This document shows positions 1-7,673 of a stretch of DNA of 30,129 bases, in pieces (the first letter of the stretch is position 1; each line of letters begins with the position of its first letter). A model generated the notes under the pieces. The model searched no databases. It worked only from the letters and a program-made list of their open reading frames with translations, and was not told the origin of the DNA. This stretch comes from CAYWHE01 sp964458125. GTDB taxonomy: Bacteria > Bacteroidota > Bacteroidia > AKYH767-A > OLB10. A program made the translations under genes and the position numbers. The stretch lies in assembly GCA_964458125.1 (NCBI GenBank), contig CAYWHE010000020.1, positions 1 through 30,129 on the forward strand. Direction: 5' to 3'.

Positions 1-188
1 CCGCTTAGGGTAATGGTTTGAGCCGTGCCGCCTGCCTGGATGAAATTATTCAGCAACAAGGTGCCTGCAGAAAATCCTTTGCTTCCCACGGTAATGGTTT
101 TTCCTGATGCCAAGATAGCGATTCCTGCCGGATTACCGAAAGTTATTCCCGGGCCGGTGGAATTGACATAAATATAATTGGTTGTATT
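1..188 (-). pseudogene. Remnant of a secreted glycine-rich surface protein, start missing
   Basis: On the minus strand a frame is open from 188 to the window edge and reads as a Gly/Thr/Asn-rich protein (for example the stretch GKTITVGSKGFSAGTLLLN), typical of repetitive beta-strand surface proteins of Bacteroidota. An in-frame TAA lies directly upstream (191-189), and the 62 visible codons have no ATG and no signal peptide. The frame does not continue in another frame further upstream, where the sequence is structured and non-coding. I read it as the 3' part of a gene that lost its 5' end by rearrangement or insertion; a sequencing error near 190 is the alternative. The remainder lies outside the window, so no function can be given. 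Confidence 0.45.
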
Positions 189-286
189 TTAAAATGGGTG
201 GGAACGCGTTGCAAGCGAGCGCCAGTGCCGGGATCAAAAAAATGAAGAAACCCCGGCCAACCTGTTGAAACCCGCACCTGAAACCC

Positions 287-372
287 AGCCCCGATTGCAG
301 CGGTTAGCCCGCACCCTGAAGTTAGCGCTTGCGCTATACTTCAGGGGAGGACTAAGAGCGGAAAGCGGGACT
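287..372 (+). other. Structured intergenic element (REP-like or small RNA)
   Basis: The left end AGCCCCG (287-293) can pair with CGGGACT (366-372) with one mismatch. TTAG (304-307) pairs with CTAA (352-355). In the centre lies a strong hairpin, 314-346, whose arms CCCTGAAGT-TAGCGC and GCGCTA-T-ACTTCAGGG match apart from one bulged base around a 2-nt loop. The conserved-looking ends (AGCCCCGAT, then AGCGG; AGCGGAAAGCGGG at the right) resemble from memory an element seen repeatedly between genes in flavobacteria and relatives, with a variable central hairpin. Only one copy is in this window, so the repeat status cannot be shown here. The strand is inferred from that remembered orientation. Confidence 0.5.
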
Positions 373-528
373 GCACACGGATAAAGACGGAATGCTATGC
401 TCCCAAAAACAAAAAAAGTAAACAGTGAAATCCGAAGGTGGAATATAATATACTCCGTTGCCATTTGTGCGGCGTGGGTTATTGTTGTCCTGGCAAAATT
501 CCGGTAAATTTGGTACTTTTATTCAAAT

Positions 529-575
529 CGACTTGACTTTTAAAAGGCCAACGTCCGAAGTAAAAGTCGTAGTCG
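529..575. repeat. Inverted repeat, 14/15-bp arms
   Basis: The left arm CGACTTGACTTTTA (529-542) matches the reverse complement of TAAAAGTCGTAGTCG (561-575) except for one small indel/mismatch, around an 18-nt loop. No gene is near enough to make it an obvious terminator. Confidence 0.6.
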
Positions 576-577
576 AA

Positions 578-613
578 TGAATCCCGGTCGCGAAGCGAAT
601 CGGGATGGATTCA
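578..613. repeat. Compact hairpin (REP-like)
   Basis: ATCCCG (581-586) pairs with CGGGAT (601-606), and TCGC (588-591) with GCGA (595-598) around a GAA loop, giving a nearly continuous hairpin. The flanks TGAATC (578-583) and GATTCA (608-613) extend the symmetry. It begins 2 bases after the preceding inverted repeat. Confidence 0.55.
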
Positions 614-823
614 CTTATTGCCCCGGGGTTCATAACCTTGATTTGTTTAACCAGGTTGCGTGGATGAAAACAGAAAAACGGAATATCCGGTAGCCAGCGC
701 ACCATAGCCCTTGCCGTGAGGCTAGTGCATGGGCCGGAAACTAGGCGATACTAATATTGAAGTGTGAAAAACCGGGTTTAGGGGTTCTTTCCATGCAGGC
801 TATTCCGGAAAAATGCCTTCTCC

Positions 824-1636
824 CTATTTCACCTCCAGATCCATCTCTGCCGCCTGTACAGCGTCCCTGGAACCGATGTCCACCACTGCCGTTACGGTGT
901 ATTGGCCTTTGGGCAGATCGGCCGGGATGGAAAATTTTACCTGCCTTCCGCCCTCCGGTAGGATGGTATAGGCCGTGGGTTTGGTGCGCAGTTCATAACC
1001 CGTCTTCAGGTTGGTGAATTCCAGGTAGGAGGCGCAGTCGAGGATGGTCTCGCCGGTGTTCCGGGCAATGAGCATCAGTTTCCTTTCCGGAGAACCAGGT
1101 TCGGTAATCTCCTGGAAGGTGGTTATTTCGCATTGCCTGAACGTTACGCCCGGAGGAGTCTGGAAGATATGTACGACAAACTGGAAGGTCTCCAGCAAGC
1201 CCATGCCAACACCTTCTTTTGAATTTTTGCCGACATCATTTCTTTCCTTGGCCAGTTTTAAAATCATCGTACCCCATTTGACCTTATTGGCCTCCGGGAG
1301 GTTCGGCAGGTCCAGCACCACCTGGACATCCTGTGACTTGCCGGGCTCCAGTTCAAAGAAGGAAGGCGTGGCGCTCATATAGGAGACACAGGAATGTTCA
1401 CTTTCACCGGGTTTGAGCAGCTGGGTTTTTCCGTCTATGCCCGGGGCGGCAAAATCTCCGAAGCTGATGGTGAAACTTTGGGTCGACCCGGAATTATTGG
1501 TGACATGCACCACCTGCTTTTTGGATTCACCGGCGGACACTTTATAATATAACCGGCTGGGCGAAAGGGAAACATTCTGTGCACTCACATGAAGGAGGGT
1601 GAACAATACAATGGCAATAGTGATGGGTGATTTCAT
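824..1636 (-). CDS. PapD-like periplasmic chaperone of the pilus-like operon
   Basis: A 270-residue secreted protein: signal peptide at about 1-20 (ending SAQ), then two immunoglobulin-like beta-sandwich domains at about 21-160 and 161-270. The first opens with VSLSPSRLYYKVSAGES and a VTNNSG turn, the pattern of PapD-like and DUF916-like domains that bind partner strands. No membrane anchor and no T9SS tail are seen. It is the last gene of a four-gene minus-strand operon, 39 nt after the barrel gene. By family knowledge a two-domain sandwich beside an outer-membrane barrel and small secreted subunits suggests a subunit chaperone, but the match is by architecture only; a structural accessory protein is possible. 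Residues C83, C169 and C201 are present and could form a disulphide. Confidence 0.6.
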   Translation of the reverse strand: MKSPITIAIVLFTLLHVSAQNVSLSPSRLYYKVSAGESKKQVVHVTNNSGSTQSFTISFGDFAAPGIDGKTQLLKPGESEHSCVSYMSATPSFFELEPGKSQDVQVVLDLPNLPEANKVKWGTMILKLAKERNDVGKNSKEGVGMGLLETFQFVVHIFQTPPGVTFRQCEITTFQEITEPGSPERKLMLIARNTGETILDCASYLEFTNLKTGYELRTKPTAYTILPEGGRQVKFSIPADLPKGQYTVTAVVDIGSRDAVQAAEMDLEVK

Positions 1637-1675
1637 GGGTGTAGGTTTTATCGGCTTTTCTGCATCGCAGGATTC

Positions 1676-4660
1676 TTACTTATTTTCCTCCTGCACTGTT
1701 CCGTCTTTTCTGAATTTTTTAACCCGGATGGTCCTTTCCTTTTCATGCAGGTGGAAGCTGATGTAATAGGCGCGTGCATTTTCGGTCAGGTTCATCACGA
1801 TCAGGTTCTGATCCAGCGTAAAATTTTCGCGGATGGCATTTTGGTTCATAGAAACCCGGTAATTCCCGAGGGGTACGTATAAATCAAATCTCCCGTCATT
1901 TCCGGTCAGACAGGAATAGACCCTGCCCGCTGAGTCAACGGCTGAAACCCGTATACGTGAAATACCGGCATCCTGGTTTCGCAAGGAGGATAAATTATAA
2001 TCCACCAGGATGGAACCCGCAATATGAGTGCCCCTGGTATAGGGAACCGGGATCTCTTTCGAGTGTTCCAGCAGGAGTTCCACTGTTTCAACGGGAAACC
2101 AGCCCGGGTTTAAGGCAAGGGAACGGGTGGTGAGCAAATATCTTCCCCTGGGCATGTTCCGGAGTACAACCTTTCCTTTTGCATCAGAAATGACATCTTC
2201 CCCTCTTTCCTTCATGGTCACCAGGTCATCATCACCGGTTGAATCCATGCTGAGCGGCCTGATGTTGACGAGGATATTTTCCAGGGGCTCTTCATTATTA
2301 TCCAGCCTCCTGTTTCCGTTCAGATCTTTAAAAACAATTACCGTGGCGGTCACGAATCTTTTGCCCGGCAAGGGGATGCCGAATTCCTTTTTAATGCCGG
2401 CCCCGGCCAGCAGATCCTTATACGTAGCGGTTCCCGGTACGGCAGGCCCGGCAACTGCATCGTCAAGCCGGACCACTTTCTGCGAACTGACTAACAATTG
2501 GGCGTAAACGTTAAGTTGAAACCCGTTTTTTGTAAAATAAAACAATTCTGGCCGAAGGCTCAGTCTGCCTTTTTTATACAGGGTTTCATAACTGTAATTC
2601 AGAGAGGGTTCCAGTGAAATCCTGTTTTTCATCAGCCAGAAGCCATAGTATACATTGAAAAAAGCGGACTGGTGATTGATCCGGTATGCCGCGAACCGGA
2701 TGTGTTCATAAGCCTGGTAAGGCCCGTAATTATACCGGAGATTGGCGTTCAGGTTTTTAAACCGGAAAGAAACGCGGCACTGGGCGGTGAAGTAGTCGGG
2801 AATGGAATAATCCAGCAGTTTGATATAGGAAGCAAACAGGGTGGAAACAAACCGTACCCCGGAACCGGTAAGCGGGTGGTAATCCAGGCCTATTCCTTTG
2901 GTGGTATAGCGGATATTCAGCAAGTCATCGAAATAGTATGCCCCCCGGATGGAATAGCTGTTCGTTTTACTTTTAACGGATAGCCTGAGTTCATACCGGT
3001 TGCTGCGGCTGGCATAACTGTTCATGGGGTTGCCGAGTGCATCCAGGTAAACCGGGTGCTGGGTGCCGAAGGAATTGAGGAAGGACCAGGAATACTTCTG
3101 GTTTTGCCGGTATGAAATACTGTAATTCAAATTGAAGACTCCGCGGTAGCCCGAATAAAAGGAAGATCCGTAATCCGATGAAAATCGAAGACTGACGGCC
3201 TTCACCGTACCCGAATAGTTGAAGGTGGCTCCTGTTCCTGTTTTGGCAAAGGCATCCGGGGCGGCCCAATAAAATTCCCGGGAAGTCCCGATACGCGTGG
3301 AAAACAGGTGCTGCTGCCGGATGCGGAAATCTGCACCCGCTGTATAGAGGCTGGTATTCACCCGGCTCAGGTTATTCCAGGTTTGCTGGTAATAATTGAC
3401 GATGGCCAGTTTGCGAAGCGCAAGCTCATGCCTGATTCCAGTCGTTTTCGCTGATGGCTGCTGAAACAGATCAGGACTTTCGATATAAAGCAGTCCCAAT
3501 TTATTCCGGCCCAGGTTATAGGATCCCTTTGCCCCCCTGCCCGACGGGGTTTGTCCGAAATTCCGCCAGCCTGTAATATTTCCCGTTTCAAATTCCACCT
3601 TGCGGGACAGGTAGCCCAGGTAAAAATAATTGCCTGCAAAGGGTTTCAGGTTGTAGTATTGGTTGGAATAAAAGGATTGAAAACGGTAATTTAAAATCCG
3701 GCCGTGGGACAACGTTGAAGTACCATGCAGGTTAAAGTTTAAGGAGGAGGATTCCTTCATCAGGTTATCGGCAGCCAGCTCCACCGTCAGCGGTAAAACC
3801 ATCCGGTTGAATTCGTTAAACCGTATTTCACCCGGGGTTCGTTTAAAATCAACCGATGTCTTCCATGTTTTTTCCGGCGTGTGATCGTTGTGCTGGGTCA
3901 GCACCATTATTTTTAACGGGTACTTTTCACCCGGCATCCCTTGGTCCTCACGGCTGTTTTGGTTCTGATACCCGCTTTTAATCACCGGTTTGGATTTCAC
4001 GACCAATTGAAAGGATGTATCGCGTCCCGGAGGCAACTGGAAATTGAAAAAAGCCGGCATGGGTTCCATCTTTTGCTGATCCAGCACCGTAAGCAGGAAA
4101 TGGGGCATGAGTTTTAACGTGAACCACTCTTCGGCATTACCATTGTTCCTGACGATGACCTGACAGGAGGAGGTATCGGTATTATTGACAAAAAAGGCTT
4201 CCATTTTATCTACCGAAGCCACCCATTCCGATACCCGTGTAATGTCCAGGTACCAGGAAGCAGAAGCGAACTGCATCCGGTCTGGTTCAGAGAGCAGGCT
4301 TGCTGAGATCAGGAAATTGACATGGCCTTCCTCACGCCCTTTAAATACGAGCCTCACAGGAATAAAGAGGGAATCGCCGGCATCAACCTGGTAAAGCGAA
4401 TCCTGTGATTTTACAGAAACCCATCCTGCAGGCAGGTTCAGGCTCAGGAAAAATCCGAGTTTTTTATCGGAGCCGTTCACCACTTTCAGCAGATTGGAAG
4501 CAAGCTCATTGGATTTAATGGTGGTTTGTTCTGATTTAAAACTTAATCCGATTTTCGCCCCTTTTGCACCCGTCAACCACACCAGGAGGAGAAACAGGAA
4601 TAAACCTGTAATTTTCCCCCGGGAGACTGGAAATCGTACAGACGGCATGCCGGTTTTCAT
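1676..4660 (-). CDS. Usher-like outer-membrane barrel protein
   Basis: A 994-residue protein. An extended signal peptide (about 1-32) is followed by two beta-sandwich regions (about 36-140 and 145-275) with PapD/NEW3-like features, then a long stretch (about 285-765) of alternating aromatic and polar strands that looks like a large beta-barrel. Two C-terminal sandwich domains follow: about 771-873 carries a DLNGNRRLDNNE loop as in SdrB/CnaB-like modules, and about 877-994 is a carboxypeptidase-regulatory-like fold. This order (N-terminal domains, barrel, two C-terminal domains) parallels fimbrial ushers, and a segment near 357-380 (ETGN...GRGAKGSY) recalls the early usher barrel. There is no TonB box or plug domain, which argues against a SusC-type transporter. 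It starts 16 nt after the second subunit gene, so translation may be coupled. The usher role is inference. Confidence 0.6.
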   Translation of the reverse strand: MKTGMPSVRFPVSRGKITGLFLFLLLVWLTGAKGAKIGLSFKSEQTTIKSNELASNLLKVVNGSDKKLGFFLSLNLPAGWVSVKSQDSLYQVDAGDSLFIPVRLVFKGREEGHVNFLISASLLSEPDRMQFASASWYLDITRVSEWVASVDKMEAFFVNNTDTSSCQVIVRNNGNAEEWFTLKLMPHFLLTVLDQQKMEPMPAFFNFQLPPGRDTSFQLVVKSKPVIKSGYQNQNSREDQGMPGEKYPLKIMVLTQHNDHTPEKTWKTSVDFKRTPGEIRFNEFNRMVLPLTVELAADNLMKESSSLNFNLHGTSTLSHGRILNYRFQSFYSNQYYNLKPFAGNYFYLGYLSRKVEFETGNITGWRNFGQTPSGRGAKGSYNLGRNKLGLLYIESPDLFQQPSAKTTGIRHELALRKLAIVNYYQQTWNNLSRVNTSLYTAGADFRIRQQHLFSTRIGTSREFYWAAPDAFAKTGTGATFNYSGTVKAVSLRFSSDYGSSFYSGYRGVFNLNYSISYRQNQKYSWSFLNSFGTQHPVYLDALGNPMNSYASRSNRYELRLSVKSKTNSYSIRGAYYFDDLLNIRYTTKGIGLDYHPLTGSGVRFVSTLFASYIKLLDYSIPDYFTAQCRVSFRFKNLNANLRYNYGPYQAYEHIRFAAYRINHQSAFFNVYYGFWLMKNRISLEPSLNYSYETLYKKGRLSLRPELFYFTKNGFQLNVYAQLLVSSQKVVRLDDAVAGPAVPGTATYKDLLAGAGIKKEFGIPLPGKRFVTATVIVFKDLNGNRRLDNNEEPLENILVNIRPLSMDSTGDDDLVTMKERGEDVISDAKGKVVLRNMPRGRYLLTTRSLALNPGWFPVETVELLLEHSKEIPVPYTRGTHIAGSILVDYNLSSLRNQDAGISRIRVSAVDSAGRVYSCLTGNDGRFDLYVPLGNYRVSMNQNAIRENFTLDQNLIVMNLTENARAYYISFHLHEKERTIRVKKFRKDGTVQEENK

Positions 4661-4676
4661 GGCTTTTCAAAAGAGC

Positions 4677-5276
4677 TTACAAATCAGGAATGAGAATAAA
4701 ATCCACCCTCAGGTTATAGAATCCCGGTCTGTAGGTTAGTCCGGGCGTCACTTTCAGGTCTACCTTAAACTTATAACAGGACGGATCGGACAGGAAATCT
4801 CCGGGCTGGTTCGTGCCAACAGGGCTTAGATCTGCACAACTCACGGCCGTATCATCCGCAGCGCTGCCGATTAGCCAGGTAGGTGTTCCGATATCGGTAA
4901 GCGTAAAAAATCCGGTACCCGACTGGGAGGTATTATTGGTATTGTAAACCCGGGCCTGGAGTAACCCGACAGGCGGAGGGGATATTCCCGTATTGGAATA
5001 ACTGGTTACCAGGTTCCATGAACCAGCCGAACTGGTTGTGGTGCCGATATAGAGATCCCATTCAGTTCCCGTTACATTCACGTTCAGTTCCAGGACATGT
5101 GGCAGGGTAATGCCCTGCAGATATTTTTCGATGGTGTTGAACGTCAAATCAGCGTTCGGTGAGGACTTGAGTTCGAAAGCAACGGCCTGTGCGGGCGCAA
5201 TCCTGGTCGTTACCAGGAGGACGCCTGACAAACATAGGGAAACCAAATTCCCTTTCCAGGTAAAACCGGAGATCAT
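4677..5276 (-). CDS. Minor pilin-like secreted subunit
   Basis: A 199-residue protein with a signal peptide (about 1-31, ending APAQA) and one beta-rich domain. It is a paralogue of the 220-residue subunit encoded just upstream: the stretch LTFNTIEKYLQGIT...EWDLY aligns with FTFKSIPEYENGIT...AWDLF, and both end in a matching strand (PGFYNLRVDFILIPDL here). It carries two cysteines (in VSCADL and PSCYKF) that the larger subunit lacks, which could form a disulphide. It is the first gene after an intrinsic terminator, with no promoter of its own visible, so it is probably expressed by read-through at a lower level. A tip or adaptor subunit is the likely role by analogy with CS1-type loci (major subunit, chaperone, usher, tip), but this is inference. 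Confidence 0.6.
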   Translation of the reverse strand: MISGFTWKGNLVSLCLSGVLLVTTRIAPAQAVAFELKSSPNADLTFNTIEKYLQGITLPHVLELNVNVTGTEWDLYIGTTTSSAGSWNLVTSYSNTGISPPPVGLLQARVYNTNNTSQSGTGFFTLTDIGTPTWLIGSAADDTAVSCADLSPVGTNQPGDFLSDPSCYKFKVDLKVTPGLTYRPGFYNLRVDFILIPDL

Positions 5277-5337
5277 TCGGATGGATGTATGACTTGATGA
5301 GTATCTGTTTTACGTCAGAAAAGGACGGAATGTTCTT

Positions 5338-5368
5338 AAAAAAAAAGGAACCCGTATGGACGGGCTCC
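5338..5368 (-). terminator. Intrinsic terminator/attenuator inside the pilus-like operon
   Basis: Read on the minus strand, an 8-bp stem GGAGCCCG/CGGGTTCC (one G-T pair) with loop TCCATA is followed directly by nine T residues. It lies 23 nt after the stop codon of the first subunit and 61 nt before the start of the second. It fits a partial terminator that raises the ratio of major subunit to downstream products. Confidence 0.8.
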
Positions 5369-5391
5369 TTCTCTGTCAGACGGTTCTGGTA

Positions 5392-6054
5392 TTATAGATC
5401 TTCAACCAGGGAATAAACCACTTCGAGGTAGTAGTATCCCGATTGAGCGAAGCCGGGAGCGGCTATGGCAACAGATGAATTCGGAAACGTAGCGGGAATA
5501 CTGGGTTTTAAACGGTAGTGTACCCGGAACTGGTTGGAAGAAGGACTTGATTTGGAGGCTCCCGGTGCATAAGACTGGTTGGCGGCAGTACCGACCATAC
5601 CGGCGAGGAACTGGGTGGCAACAGTAGGTACGCCCCCGGATACACCTGAGTTGGTCAGGCCTTTTAAGCTGACCATGGTATTGAAGTTGGCCGGAGCGGC
5701 GGATGTGTTTGACTGTATGGATTGCATTTCCAGGATTTCAGCCGGCAGTGTTCCCTGTCCGTTGGTGGAATAAGCATCCACCTGAACCCAATTGTCGGTG
5801 CTGGCATAAGCAAACAAATCCCAGGCAACAGTTGCATCCACTTCGAGCTTGGTGGCATTGAAACGGGTAATGCCGTTTTCGTATTCCGGAATAGATTTAA
5901 AGGTGAAGTTAACCGTAGGATCTGTGGTCATGGTCAGGTTCAGGATGCCCTGGAGATCCATCGTTACATAAGCATATTCTTCATCTGATAACTGTGCTTT
6001 TGATTGAAATGTAAAAGCTGCGAAAACCAATAGAGCAAGAGTAATTTTTTTCAT
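5392..6054 (-). CDS. Major pilin-like secreted subunit
   Basis: A 220-residue protein with a clear signal peptide (about 1-20, ending QSKA) and a mature beta-rich domain without cysteines. The mature N-terminus starts LSDEEYAYVTMDLQGILNL; the C-terminus ends in SGYYYLEVVYSLVEDL. Both the central F-x-SI...Y...GIT...WDL pattern and the C-terminal strand recur in the next gene, so the two are paralogous subunits. Its place as first gene, directly before a strong intrinsic terminator, suggests it is the most abundant product, as for major pilins. No T9SS sorting domain and no lipobox are present, so export to the surface must use another route; the barrel protein of the operon is the obvious candidate. 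I do not recognise a named family. Confidence 0.65.
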   Translation of the reverse strand: MKKITLALLVFAAFTFQSKAQLSDEEYAYVTMDLQGILNLTMTTDPTVNFTFKSIPEYENGITRFNATKLEVDATVAWDLFAYASTDNWVQVDAYSTNGQGTLPAEILEMQSIQSNTSAAPANFNTMVSLKGLTNSGVSGGVPTVATQFLAGMVGTAANQSYAPGASKSSPSSNQFRVHYRLKPSIPATFPNSSVAIAAPGFAQSGYYYLEVVYSLVEDL

Positions 6055-6225
6055 GGATTTATTTTTTTGTGTTTCGCAAAGGAGATGAAAAAATGATGCC
6101 AGTTGTACGAGCCGGGGGGGTGATTGTTAACGAATAAGCAAGCTAAACTTACAACCCGTTTCACCCGCTGCTGGTAGGTTGCTTTTTTCACGAATACCCG
6201 GTATTGCCTTTTAATAGCAATGAAT

Positions 6226-6252
6226 CAAAAGTATTTTAGGGGTTCCTTCCAA
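6226..6252 (-). promoter_or_regulatory. Candidate promoter of the pilus-like operon
   Basis: On the minus strand TACTTTTG (6233-6226) is an exact match to the Bacteroidota -7 consensus TAnnTTTG. A TTG (6252-6250) lies 16 nt upstream, slightly closer than the usual 17-23. The leader would be about 165 nt. Confidence 0.4.
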
Positions 6253-6351
6253 TGCATTTGTCAGGTTCATTTTGTTTCCGGATTGAACCGTATATTACAT
6301 TTTCGGAAGTCAAAAACCAGCGAGGGTTTCCGGATTTCAGAACCCGGAGGT

Positions 6352-6385
6352 ATTAAATGAGCATGGGTTTAACCTCATATTTAAT
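6352..6385. repeat. Imperfect palindrome upstream of the oxidoreductase
   Basis: ATTAAATGAG (6352-6361) and CTCATATTTAAT (6374-6385) are inverted copies apart from a 2-nt insertion. It may be an operator, about 115 nt upstream of the oxidoreductase start; no binding protein can be named. Confidence 0.35.
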
Positions 6386-6497
6386 GGACGGGCTCACCGG
6401 TGCCGAAATCCTGGCCCTGCATCTATATGAACAGACACGACTGGCAATAACATGAAATGATTTCCGTCTGACCTGATCCTTTTCTTATTTTTACCGG

Positions 6498-7664
6498 ATG
6501 CTTTTCACCCCTGTTACCATTGGACCCCTTCACTTGCGTAACCGTTCCATTCGTGCCGCCGCTTTTGAAGGAATGACTGCCGGTCATGAAGTGTCGGAGG
6601 AACTGATCCGGTATCACCAGGCAGTGGCAGCCGGTGGTGCAGGCATGACAACCCTGGCTTATGTGGCCGTAAACAGGGGCGGATTGTCGTTTTCCCACCA
6701 GTTGTGGATGCGCAAGGAGGCTGTGGTTTCGCTCCGGCGCCTGACGGATGCCGTGCACCGGGAACAGGCGGCTGCTTCCGTTCAACTCGGTCATGGGGGC
6801 AATATGACCAAACGGAGTGTGACCGGTCAGCGGCCCATGGCGCCCTCGGGTGGTTTTAACCTCTATGGTCCATCCTTTCCGAGAACCATAACCAAACACG
6901 AAATCAACGGACTGGTCCGGGATTTCCGGCAAGCGGTGATGCTGGCGCAGGAAGCCGGATTTGATGCCGTTGAAATACATGCCGGGCACGGATACCTGAT
7001 TTCGCAGTTTCTCTCTCCCGGTACGAATCACCGAAAGGATGAGTTTGGGGTTTCATTGGACAACCGCATTCGTTTATTAAGGATGGTCATGGAGGCCGTG
7101 ATGGAGCAGGCAGGCGCCAAAACGGCTGTCCTGGTAAAAATGAATATGCGGGATGGATTTAAGGGAGGTATGAGCATAGATGAATCCCTGCTGGTGGCCA
7201 GGCAGTTGGAGCAAATGGGTGTTCACGCCCTGGTGCTGAGCGGTGGTTTTGTCAGCCGAGCCCCGATGTATATCCTGCGCGGGTCCATGCCGTTGAAGGT
7301 GCTGGCCCGGCATACGGGTAATCCGGCCGTTGGACTACTGGTCAGGCTTTTTGGAAAATATATGATACCGGCCGTTTCTTTTTCGGAAAATTATTTTCTC
7401 CCGGATGCCAGGCTGTTCAGAAAGGAACTGAAGCTGCCACTCGTTTATGTCGGGGGCATTCTGTCCGGAGCCAATGCGGAAGCAGCTTTATCGGAAGGGT
7501 TTGATGCCGTGGCCATTGCCCGTGCACTGATAAAGGATCCGGATTTCATCCGGAAAATAAGGGCTGAACAGGGAGTACACTCCACCTGCGATACGTGTAA
7601 TTATTGCATAGCCGTCATGTACAACGGCCCCTTCCGTTGCATCCAAAATGCAGCAACATCCTGA
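6498..7664 (+). CDS. Old yellow enzyme family NADH:flavin oxidoreductase
   Basis: A 388-residue cytosolic flavoenzyme of the OYE/2,4-dienoyl-CoA reductase TIM-barrel family. Visible landmarks are VQLGHGG (about 95-101), HAGHGYLISQFLSPGTNHR (about 161-179, the active-site and barrel signature of the family) and the phosphate-binding VGGI and AIARALIKDPDF segments near the end. Four C-terminal cysteines (C364, C367, C370, C381) have the layout of the [4Fe-4S] site of dienoyl-CoA reductases, with spacings one residue shorter than I recall for FadH. The second half of FadH (FAD/NAD domains) is absent, so electrons must come from a partner or directly from NAD(P)H. A dehydrogenase follows 9 nt downstream, so the two probably act together on an enone or enoyl substrate. 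The substrate is unknown. Confidence 0.85.
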   Translation: MLFTPVTIGPLHLRNRSIRAAAFEGMTAGHEVSEELIRYHQAVAAGGAGMTTLAYVAVNRGGLSFSHQLWMRKEAVVSLRRLTDAVHREQAAASVQLGHGGNMTKRSVTGQRPMAPSGGFNLYGPSFPRTITKHEINGLVRDFRQAVMLAQEAGFDAVEIHAGHGYLISQFLSPGTNHRKDEFGVSLDNRIRLLRMVMEAVMEQAGAKTAVLVKMNMRDGFKGGMSIDESLLVARQLEQMGVHALVLSGGFVSRAPMYILRGSMPLKVLARHTGNPAVGLLVRLFGKYMIPAVSFSENYFLPDARLFRKELKLPLVYVGGILSGANAEAALSEGFDAVAIARALIKDPDFIRKIRAEQGVHSTCDTCNYCIAVMYNGPFRCIQNAATS

Positions 7665-7673
7665 TTGTTGAAA

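Larger units (their letters stand above)
189..823. other. Non-coding stretch with structured elements
   Basis: No convincing gene is seen in these 635 bases. The short frames present run through palindromes and have no sensible composition. The stretch holds a hairpin-centred element (287-372) and two adjacent inverted repeats (529-575 and 578-613). The last about 200 bases before the PapD-like gene show nothing I recognise; no clear terminator for the pilus-like operon was found there. Confidence 0.6.
6055..6497. other. Divergent intergenic region
   Basis: These 443 bases separate the minus-strand pilus-like operon from the plus-strand oxidoreductase. They hold a candidate minus-strand promoter (6226-6252), a small hairpin ATTGC/GCAAT (6203-6221) over its likely transcription start, a run of seven G (6114-6120) in the untranslated leader, and an imperfect palindrome (6352-6385). 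No clear promoter for the plus-strand gene was found. Confidence 0.6.

Noticed and set aside
234..464. Minus-strand 76-codon frame with a hydrophobic start
   Set aside because: It runs through the palindromic element at 287-372 and its composition after the first 30 codons is not protein-like.
6423..7031. Minus-strand 202-codon frame
   Set aside because: It lies antisense to the OYE gene, whose family motifs are clear.
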